Shown: piece after piece, positions 55,153 to 64,000 of the stretch | Position numbering within the stretch: position 1 is the first letter of the stretch | Layout: each line of letters starts with the position of its first letter | Assembly: GCA_030144725.1 (NCBI GenBank) | Contig: JASKMD010000019.1 | Location: 1,527,989-1,591,988, forward strand | Origin: Haematococcus lacustris | Lineage: Eukaryota; Chlorophyta; Chlorophyceae; Chlamydomonadales; Haematococcaceae | Direction: 5' to 3' | Length of the DNA stretch: 64,000 nucleotides | Translations under genes and position numbers: made by a program | Notes under the pieces: generated by a model | What the model was told of the DNA's origin: nothing | The model's database searches: none | What the model saw: only the letters and a program-made list of their open reading frames with translations

Positions 55153-57427
55153 CTGCAGGTGCACACAGGCTGTGTTACCAAACACGGTCAAAATACGGTT
55201 GTATTCCTCGCATTCTCGTATTCTGACTTTTTGGCCTAAAAGGAGCGTACAACATGACGATGTGACACAGGGCGCTGGGGTGAACACCACCCTGGCCCAT
55301 GCTGTGCTTGGCCAGCCCACACACAGCCCACGCTCTAGAATGGATGCAGACAGTCACAACAGCAGCCGCATCAGGGGAGGAGGCACTGTAGCAGAAGCTG
55401 GTGGGTGCCGGTACGGCTAGTGCTGTTGTGCTGAGCCTGATGGCTGTGTTGCCAGATGCAGGAGAGCCGGCACCTGCCGCCCCCAGACAACCCCCTCTCC
55501 CTCACATCTTTCAGTGACTACGCTGCACCACCTATGCTACCATTTAGGCTGCTTTGAGAATGGTGGCACATGGCTAGGGGCGGCAAGGTGGGCGGCACCA
55601 CACCCGGCACGGCAAAAGGAAGCCTGGATCGAGACGAGGGTCACGCAGAAGCCTGCATGCGGGATGCGACAGACACCTGGGTGGCGGGAGGCGCAGCTCG
55701 CGTCTCGTTCTTAGTTGGGGTGTCCGTATCCTGAGCGCGGGTGCTAACCGCCTGGGTCCGAATGCCGCCCTGGGGGCGCGCAAGGGGCGCCAGCCAAGGT
55801 GACGCGTTACTGGGTTGCACGCGTGCGACACAGCCTGCAGTGATGCAGCGCCAAGCAAAATCAGCTCGCATCCCTTGGAGCTGATATTCACTAGGATACA
55901 GGGACATCTCGCTTGCCTTGGGCGCGGGAAATCCTTGGGAGCGTGTCAGGCAGTCTAGTAGCTGCACCAGTCGTGTACTTCATCTTCGGGATACGGCCGT
56001 AGAATTGCGAAGCAGGGTCCCAAAGCAGATGTGTAGTTCACTGGTGAGCGTGTGGGCGTGTAACAGGGCCAGTAAACGTGAGCGTGCGAGGTTGATGCAT
56101 GTGCGAGGTTTCCGAATGCACAACCTCTAATGCATGCTGCTTCTGCCCCCAGTGCTGCCGCCATTGCTAACTATATGCACATTGCTCAGCGGCTATCCTG
56201 CTCTTCGTAGTTACATCGTAAGCTCTGGACAGACACAGACTTTGAGTATTCAGACAAACATAACTCATACAACATGAAACAACATGTTTGACTGGGGATT
56301 TCTTGCAAGCAGTTGGAGACCACTGGGCACGCCATCAAAACTAGCTGCTTTATGCATACGAGGCTAACACCTTGTTCAAAACAATCAGCCAACCTAGAGC
56401 ATGCCTGGCTAGTCTGGTGTTGAGCCGGTCTTCGCTGGCCTCTGCTCTTGGGCCAGATAGTGAGAACAATGAAGCTCCACTTGCCTATGCTTTCAGTTGC
56501 ACCGCTGTTAGATTACTCAGCTATGAGTTGGCGGCTAGCAGCTCAAGGCTGGGTTTGCACATCGTACTGAGGTAGACAAAACATCCGGTCCATACTGCTT
56601 ACTACGCGTGATAAGACAGAATGTGCATGTAATCCGTTAACTCTTGTGCTCAGTACATCTGCATAGGCACAATATAATCATTCGCTGTAAAGAGTGCAGA
56701 AATATTCAGCCCGCTAATGGTCAAACATGCAAGCCAGCGTAACATGCAAGCCGTCCATGCTGCGTATGTCCACTACACACCGCCGGTGCTGCCGGCATGC
56801 AGCGGGTCGTGCCTAGGCACTCTAGACCCTAGGCACTCTAGACCCTAGGCACTAGACACTACCGACGTGTGTACTCTTGATGGCCAGCCGTGATGTGCAA
56901 ACCCTACGGACACTATTGTGAGAACTACTGAACCCCATAGCGTGGTGGAGCGAGCTGTAGCTGCTGCGCATCTTCTTCCCCTTTAGCTTTCCCTTTGCTT
57001 CACCCCCCAGCCCCTTTGGTGGCAGCGTAGTCAACGTTTGCCCTCTCATCCCCTCTTATCCCAAACGAGTCAAACAATCGAACCACCAATCCCGGTTGAC
57101 CCTGTGTTGCTGGTGGTCAATGGTAGTGGTGAGGACAAGTGTCAAGGGTGCTGCTGCATGCAAATTCACAGCAGCTGGGTGCTCAGGGTTCCACACCCCA
57201 CAGCATGGATAGTAAGTACGAGAAAAGATATGCCGGCCCACCACCCATAGAGGGAGGAAAGCGAGCTCTGCGATCACAAGGCCCAGCCACTCATGTAGGA
57301 ATGGCGCACCCAACATTTCACTCCACCACCCCACCCCACAGGTCGGTTGTTGCCGCTGTTCTCACTGCCGCCACGGGCTAGCCATGACCGCCTGCACAAC
57401 CACAAGGACGCCAGGCAGACACGTGGG
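55153..57427. other. Upstream region of the three-module gene; no gene seen
   Basis: The first exon(s) of the gene to the left must lie here but were not identified. There is a short tandem CTAGGCACTCTAGACC array (about 56813-56855). Part of it (55700-56650) is less GC-rich with no coding signal. Confidence 0.4.
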
Positions 57428-59747
57428 TTAGATGCTCACACAGGGGAAGCTGGAGCCGGGCTGGTCGCGCAGTGAGGGTCGGGGTCAGGGTCAGGGTCAG
57501 GGTCAGGGTCAGGGTCAGGGTCAGGGTCAGGGTCAGGGTCAGGGTCAGGGTCAGGGTCAGGGTCAGGGTCAGGGTCAGGGTCAGGGTTAGGGTCAGGGTC
57601 AGGGTCAGGGTCAGGGTCAGGGTCACCAACTACCATCCCACCTGCACATCAGCCAGCTGCCTGCCCTTGGTCTCAGGCACAGCCTGGTGGACGAATGCGG
57701 CGCTTGCGGCTGCCACCCCAGCGAACACCAGAAAAGCTGTGTAGCCCATGGCATCCACCAGGCTGAGGAACACCAGGTTGGTCACTGCACCTGCACAAAG
57801 TGTATGGCAACACAGGCGAGCTCCTGCTGGTGCCAGGGCGCCAGGGAGCTACTTGCATAGTCCAGCCCTCACCCCTGCCCTCACCTCACCTCAGGGGCTT
57901 GCATGTCCTCACCTCAGGGGCCTCACCTCAGGGGCCTCACCTCAGGGGCCTCACCTCAGGGGCCTCACCTCAGGGGCTTGCATGTCTAGCCCTCACCACT
58001 GACCTGACCAGCATCACGTGGCACTGAGGCTAGGCGGCATGGGGGTGCATCTTATGGCTCAACTCTGGTCAGGGCCTGGGCCAGTCATAACCCTGGGTTG
58101 GTAATGTGTGACTCTTAAACACACATTTCCACTTGCCCGCTGCTCTGCCTGCCCACCGCCCCACCTGCCCGTTGCCCACCCTGCCCACCACCCCGCCTGC
58201 TCCACCCCCGCCTGCCCACTGCCCACCCTGCCCACCGCTCCACCTGATTGCTGCCCTGCCTGCCTGCTGCCCTGCCTGCCTGCTGCCCTGCCTGGTTGCT
58301 GCCCTGCCTGGTCGCTGCTCAGCCTGCGCGCTGCCCCACCTGCCCGTCCACCCGCCTGCCCACCCGCCCGCCCCTCTACCCACCTGACAGGAACAGGAGG
58401 GCGGTCGCCGCTGCAGAGGCCGGTGACTTGGCAGCCATGGAGAACATCTCTGACACCAGCACCCAGTAGATGCCTGCCCAGGACACGCTGAAGCTGGCAA
58501 TGAAGGCACACAGGCTGACTAGCACGGCGATGGCGTTGCCCAGCCCAGCTGCAACGGTGGCCAGGCACATGGCACCGCAACAGCCCAGGGCGCCCCAGAT
58601 CAGGAGCGGCGGACGGCCCACCGTGTCCACCAGCAGCAGGCCTGGGTGGCAGGAGCAGGGGCCCATGGGGTGGGGGTGGATGGGGTCAAGCGTCAGGGGT
58701 CAGGGGGGTCGGGGTCAGGCCAGATGGGAAGGTGGTCAAGGGCGAGGGGTCAAGGGGAAGGCAAGGAGGGGTTGAGGGTCGATGTGGCCTGCTTGAACTA
58801 CAGTTGGCTGGTGAGAGGCAGATGGGGGAGGTGAAAGGAAGAATGCCAGGGTGGACAGTGTTACAGTGGTTTGCACTGGTTCTGGTGTGGTGGAAAGGGG
58901 AAGAAGGTGAGTCTCTGCTGTGGGCCTATGTGGCTGGCACGCTGCTTCAGTGCTAGGTGGCGGCAGCGGGGGGTGGGCCAGGGGGGCCCCTCACCTGCTG
59001 ACACGCCCAGCACCTTGGTGATGGCGATGATGAAGGTGAAGGCCAGCGAGCCTGAGGCTGACATGCCTCCCAGGCGCTGCAGCAGCTTTGGGGCGTAGTT
59101 GATGATGGCTGCAGCCGGGCGAACAGGCAGGCAGGCAGGCAGGCAGGCAGGAGGGCGGGTGGCTCGGCTGGTAGGAGGGTGGACAGCGCCACTCCCAGCA
59201 AAGGAGTTGGCAGCTGGCCACCCTTGGGGACAGCTCATGGGCAGTCCTGAAGGTGGGCAGGCATTTTTCAACCCACCAATCCATCTAATGCTCTCTCCCC
59301 ACGCATATACTACTGAGTGGGCGCTTTTTCTTGTGCTGAGTGACATTAGGGGGGCATCTTGAAAGTCAGCCACGGTCATCTCATCACCATCAGAATAGAG
59401 TAATGATGAAACGATATATATATATATTACTACTAGATTTATAACACTACTATATAACTATATATACTACTACTAGATTAGTGTACATATATAGATTGGC
59501 TGTCCCCACCCTGTCAAGTCTCCATCTGATGCCTGCCCACCTACCATGTCAGCCAGCCATCTATGCAGCAACTCACAGCTTGCTGAGCGATGAGCTGCCT
59601 TCACGTGGATGGAACTTCTCCTACCTGGTCACACACGCGTGGCTGCTGCAGGTGGAGGGGGGCACCCACCTGTGGAAGCGGTGGCCTGGTTAAAGATGGC
59701 CAGACAGCACGCCACGGCGAAGGCGCGCCGCTCCTCCCCCCGGGCCA
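57428..59747 (-). CDS. Sugar-transporter-like MFS protein, C-terminal half
   Basis: Exons: 59670-59747, 58995-59108, 58384-58641, 57642-57790, and a short likely last exon 57428-57460. Junctions keep phase (G|CC, G|GC, G|GT). It reads EERRAFAVACCLAIFNQATA, IINYAPKLLQRLGG, FTFIIAITKVLGVSAG, LLLVDTVGRPPLLIWGALGC, WAGIYWVLVSEMFSMAAKSP, LVFLSLVDAMGYTAFLVFAG and VPETKGRQLADVQ. These are TM7-TM12 landmarks of the SP (sugar porter) family: the YAP strand after TM7, D-x-GRRP-like DTVGRPP, the SE-F loop and PETKG. Such proteins move hexoses or similar solutes with protons across the plasma or plastid membrane. The N-terminal half is not found to the right. The final 11-codon exon is uncertain. Confidence 0.78.
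57478..57626 (+). repeat. (GGGTCA)n telomere-like array
   Basis: About 25 units with one GGGTTA variant, in the last intron of the transporter gene. Related short runs lie at 3918-3955 and 30688-30960. Confidence 0.97.
59401..59495. other. AT-rich island
   Basis: ATATATATAT and TACTACTAGATT-type repeats in an otherwise GC-rich window, in the intron between transporter exons 59670-59747 and 58995-59108. Confidence 0.8.
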
Positions 59748-60711
59748 CTGCGCAGAACAGGGGCAGGGATGGAGCAGCACCATCGCATGGCAGCCAGCTG
59801 CTGCATCAGGTTGGCTTACCACTGGTGGCTGCATCAGACCAGCTTAAGCACTAGATACCCAAAGGGTCTAAACAAGGAGAGTGAGTGGGAGAGAGAGAAA
59901 GAGAGCCTGTGATGGACATGGTCAGGGCAACCCTTGTGCATGTCAATGGTGTGTCGGACGACCTAGGCTGCACCACACACAAACACTGCAGCCAGCAGTA
60001 TGCAAGGCTGCGGAAGCGCCGAGGATGAGCTTGACGAGCTGCACTCCAACTGTGCGGGTTGGGCAGGGGTGTGCTGGGTGAGGAACAGCAGGGCTTGGGC
60101 AAAGGGCAGCAGGGTCAGGGGCAGTTTCTCAGCTGTTTAGGACAGTTGAAGGCAACGAGGCAGCAGTAAGGGGTCATGGGCCTGGGTTCAATTCACAGCC
60201 CGAGCCAGGCGGACTTCATGGATTGCCAGGTTGAGAGTACAAGGAAACAGCTGCTTTTATGCGGATGGCTGGGGCCTGGTGAGGTGGTAGTGATGCCACG
60301 ATGGCAGCAGCTGGAGAGGTGGAAGCCAAGCAGGTGCTGTGCGGCAGGTGGCAGCCAGGTACGAGCAGAGCAGGAGCAGCAGAATGCACTTGGTGGAGCA
60401 GGCGGCGACATTGGAGCTGCAGGTGCAGTACTGCATAGGTGGCTGGCCAGTGGTAGCAGGGCCATAGAAGGTGTGTGGGAGGTGCAGGTGGGCGGGGTAG
60501 AAGGTGGTGGTAATGCAGGCGGACGTCAAGAGCATGCGCCCACAGGTTCAACAGACATGACGTGAACCCAACATCGCTGTCTGGGCACAGTGCCGTGGGC
60601 CTGCCCCTGATTTCCTGGGCAGCATGCACACCTTTGCCAGGCAGGTCATGCAGTCCTGGCACAGCCGCTGCTGGGCTGCTGATCACACTGCCACCAGCAA
60701 TGCTGACCCAC

Positions 60712-61279
60712 CATTGTATATGTCCAGCAGAAGGGCCACCATGGTCATGCCAAAGTTGCGCTCCCGCCCCGGCTCACAGGCCCGTATCTGCCCACCTGCT
60801 CCACCAGGTGCTGCTGGCCCTGCTGCTGCTGCCGCTGCTGCTGCTGCCGCCGCTGCTGCTGGTGAGCCCCCTTGACCCTCCGCTGCCCCTCCCCCTTGCT
60901 GCCCCTCCCCCTCCGCTACCCCTCCTCGCCACACTCCTGAGGCTCCTGATGGCTGTGGGGCAGGGACCGCTGAGCTGGCTGCCGCACTGCTGCTGCTGCT
61001 GCCTTTCAACAGGGGTTGGTGCATGGCATCTGTCTTAGACAGCGGCCAGGGAGCCAGGGCCTGCTGCTGAACCTCACCCTTGTCTGGAAGCTGCTCAAAA
61101 GGTGCCCTTGCCTCATCTGTACAGCTGCTGGCTGCTGGCTGCAGGCTGTGCTGGCTGAGCAGCAGGGGGCGGCGGCAGCTGTCTGACGGCAGTGCTTGAG
61201 AGGGTGTGGTGGCAGTGGGGCTGGGGGAAGGAGGGAGCTGGCTGGGTATGCATGGTGAAGGGTCTGCAGCAGTGACCAC
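60712..61279 (-). CDS. Candidate exon, unrecognised, low complexity
   Basis: An open frame reading SKTDAMHQPLLKG, then Ser/Ala and Gly-rich runs including a 13-Ala tract, then RERNFGMTMVALLLDIYN up to an AATG|GTGGGT donor. The end looks protein-like, but no acceptor, next exon or family could be fixed. It may be a 5' exon of the transporter or a separate gene. Confidence 0.3.
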
Positions 61280-63293
61280 ACACCCTGATCAGGATCCACT
61301 GATGATCACAATAGGCAGGCAGGGCAGGGCTCAGGAGGAGGAGGTGGGTAAGACCCCTGACCAGGCTGTGTGGCATGAAGGCTGTGCAGAGAGCAAGGGA
61401 TCACGACAGTACAGTGAGGTCAGCATTTCCACTGAGGCTGCGCTTAACAGCCGCACAGCAGCTGCAACAGAAGGCAAGGAACACAGTAGGAGTGCAACAG
61501 CAGCAGCAGCAGCAGCAGTGGCAGCAACAGCAGCAGCGGCAACACATGACCAGGGTTTAGGAAACAGGCCACGCCAGGAAACATGCTGCTATGCTGCCAC
61601 TCTCCTGCCGCAAGGGGTGGTGTGATGGGCCAAGCAGAGGTGGATGCCCCGAAAGCAGGGTAAGTGGCTGATCAGGGTCGGGATCAGAGTCAGGGTCAGG
61701 GGCGGGGGCTCAACATGTCACGGAGGCAGCACCCATTGCCACCACCCGACCTGCACCACCTACACGCCCCAGATGTCACCTCGCCAGCTTGCCTCCTCCT
61801 CCCCCTTGACCTGGCCCTCCGTCTCAGCTCCAGGACTTGGCAGGGCACGGCTGAGTTGCACTCGTGCCTTACGATTCTGGGAAGCTGCCTTGTCTTTCTC
61901 AACACCTGTAGTGCAGGCACACTCGTCCACTACATCCCACCCTGACATGGTGTTAAGCAACTTGCACTGCTGCAGGAACTGCCTCCAGCCCCCTGCCCCC
62001 TTACTTGACCATCTACCCTGGCCATGAGCGTCGGGCTAGTTGCCCCTTGGTGGGCAGGAGACTTTCAGCCCCCTGCCACCACTATCCAGTTATGTGCCAC
62101 CTTGTTTGTCAGAAAAGTCCATAAGTCCCATCAGTGTTGGATATAGATAGGTACAGGTGGAGTCAATCACGTACTACGCACTATTCCAGGCATACACTCA
62201 GCCTGGCTCGACCACTCACTTGACCACAGCAGCATCAGCTCGTGCTCAGCCTGTGCCAGTGCCTCCCCTGGTGGCACAGCCTGCAGGCACAAGGTTGGAG
62301 ATGATGTTCCCACTACAGCATTGGGGCAGTGCAGTATCACTTGATTTACGTCCAGGGCCTATGCAGAGTACCTCACTGATGGTCGTGAGACACGGTGGTA
62401 GGTTGGGTTGCGTAAAAGACGACATATTTATAGACCATGGGGTGGAAATGCACACTTCTTATCTGCCGACCATTTGGTTACACCCTTTTTGACTGCATGC
62501 ACACCTCTTCATTGTTAGCCGCAAAACACGGTGGTAAGATAAGTTGCATGGAGTGATTGATACAAAAGATGTTTGCCAATTTAAGTACATGGGTCAGCCA
62601 CCTCCAGACCAGGTGAAAGTGACGTCAGTAAGCTCTGAGTGCACACTTTCAGACTGCCAATAATTTCATGCTGATAACTGCTTGTTACAGTTTTTTGTCT
62701 AACAAGGCTGCCTTTAAGAAAGGCGTAGTCAGCACAAGAAACGCAAACTGGTGTAGGAGGCTGAAACAAATAATGAAATGGTCCGGGAAGAATCATGTGG
62801 ACAGTCACACCTAACCATGCTTTGCACCTTCATGACATAGAATCCATCCTGGTGGTCTTGTCAATCTGGCTACCATCAGTGCTGCAAGTGCTGCATGCAT
62901 CATCCATTGCATCACACCTATGTGCTGATACATGTTTCAGCTACCACTGACATGTAAAGCTAAAATCCGGATTCTGGCATGAAAGTGTCTAATGATAGGA
63001 TCACGAAGGCAGTAGCCCCTGCTGATGATGGTGAGCAATGCATGTACCTCAGTCACAAGACAGCATCATCAGCCTTGCACAGCTGCCGCACACCCCTGCC
63101 AGTTCAGGCAAAGAGGTTGCTGACACAGTGACATGCAGCTATGCCGCATGACAGCCTAAATGCACTAGACCATGACCTTTGCAAATCCTGCCCAGCCCCC
63201 TATCCTATGATATCACTGCATGCATGCACATTAGTCGCTGCCATGCTCCAATTACTTCCTTGAATGACAAGGGATGGCATGGACTGCAGGTGC
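61280..63293. other. No gene supported
   Basis: Contains a CAG-rich run at 61488-61550. It probably includes the 3' UTR of the gene at the right edge: TTACA (TGTAA on the minus strand) occurs at 62685-62689. The 62400-63200 part is less GC-rich and has no motif-bearing frame. Confidence 0.35.
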
Positions 63294-64000
63294 CTAAGCG
63301 TCGTACCGAAAGCCACTGGTGGCAAACTGCACATCATCTGGCCGAACCTCCCCGCGACGCACTAAGTGCAGCAGGCTATGCTGCGCCGCCCGCGCCCTGG
63401 CTGCCTGTCCCACACCCCTTCTCTTTGCCGCCTCCTCATCCATGTACACTAGCCGGTCACAGCTGTCCGTCTGACAGCCATAGCTGTATGTCAGAGCAGG
63501 GGTGACACGCTGGCAGCCACCAGGCCGGCTGTGTTGTGTTGCACTCATCGCCATGCCTTGGCTGCTGTGGACCAAACCAGAAGGCGGCTGGTGGGTGAAG
63601 CCTGGCAAGGCACAGTGGGTGAGGTTAAGTAGGGCACTGGACTGGCTGCTGCTGGTTTGTCTGACATGCCGGGTGGCTGCTGCGGTGCTGGCAATGGAGT
63701 GGGTGAGGGGTGTGGGCCCAGCAGGGGCTGCTGTGGGCGCAGGCGAGCATCGCGGGCTGACCAGTTCATAGTGGTAGCGGCCAGGGTGCTGAGCGTTGCT
63801 GCCATGCTGCACAGCATGGCCAGGACCATGCATGTCGTAGAAAATCTGGAAAGCTGCATAATCTGGCATGCTGTTTTCTTTGCTGTAGTAGAGCCACTGG
63901 CCATCATGCAACTGATAACGCTCTGCTTCAAGAGTAGTAGGCATATGACCTGACCGACCCTCCAGAGCCAGAGCTACTATTTGCGCCTCCTCGGCATCTG
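63294..64000 (-). CDS. Unrecognised protein, 3' end of gene, cut by window edge
   Basis: Two exons join in phase 0: 63762-64000 (AEEAQIVALALEGRSGH, LEAERYQLHDGQWLYYSKEN, YAAFQIFYDMHGPGHAVQHG, GRYHYEL) and 63294-63509 (RVTPALTYSYGCQTDSCDRL, VYMDEEAAKRRGVGQAARAR, LLHLVRRGEVRPDDVQFATS, ending FRYDA-stop). The mix of aromatic strand-like and Arg-rich helical segments looks real, but I do not recognise a family. The intervening 63510-63761 is an intron with AG-GT logic on the minus strand. Confidence 0.55.
   Translation of the reverse strand, partial: DAEEAQIVALALEGRSGHMPTTLEAERYQLHDGQWLYYSKENSMPDYAAFQIFYDMHGPGHAVQHGSNAQHPGRYHYELVSPRCSPAPTAAPAGPTPLTHSIASTAAATRHVRQTSSSQSSALLNLTHCALPGFTHQPPSGLVHSSQGMAMSATQHSRPGGCQRVTPALTYSYGCQTDSCDRLVYMDEEAAKRRGVGQAARARAAQHSLLHLVRRGEVRPDDVQFATSGFRYDA

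Overview
The window reads as nuclear DNA of a green alga, probably chlorophycean (Volvocales; a Haematococcus-like alga is my best guess from protein style and repeat load, not a proven assignment). The reasons are GC-rich sequence, genes split into many short exons by GT-AG introns that are crammed with mini- and microsatellites, plant/algal proteins (UVR8, theta GST, MFAP1), green-algal TGTAA poly(A) motifs and two eukaryotic tRNA-Ala genes. There are no bacterial operons. Most long open frames are repeat artefacts, so I built gene models from splice sites, codon phase and family motifs.

Layout. 0.2-1.3 kb: 3' part of a kelch-repeat gene (minus). 2.2-7.3 kb: a complete 11-exon UVR8 UV-B photoreceptor gene (plus). 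8.2-8.5 kb: a foldback element. 9.7-10.7 kb: exons of an unrecognised helical gene (minus). 11.6-12.7 and 20.1-21.15 kb: a segmental duplication carrying tRNA-Ala(CGC). 13.2-19 kb: a cluster of Fanzor/TnpB-like genes, with one 813-codon copy and two decayed copies; the decayed copies and an orphan site at 49.1 kb share a noncoding end block. 21.15-23.0 kb: an hAT transposon with a perfect 8-bp target duplication.

23.2-32.9 kb: a 14-exon gene (619 aa) with an armadillo-like N-terminus and TPR C-terminus; its introns hold at least seven repeat arrays totalling several kb. It is tail-to-tail with MFAP1 (spliceosome protein, 33.1-37.1 kb, minus), which is head-to-head with a theta-class GST gene (37.2-40.2 kb). 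40.6-47.6 kb: two copies of a second hAT-like family, one with its 5' end inverted and interrupted by a third, younger element.

49.9-55.2 kb: a minus-strand gene with three copies of a two-exon winged-helix-like module and a C-terminal membrane segment. 57.4-59.7 kb: the C-terminal half of a sugar-transporter-like MFS protein (minus). 63.3-64.0 kb: the 3' end of an unrecognised gene running off the right edge.

The host genes are ordinary single-copy eukaryotic genes with no shared pathway. The most notable content is the Fanzor-like family with its conserved end block, the nested hAT elements, and the way tandem repeats have grown inside introns, sometimes copying splice sites.
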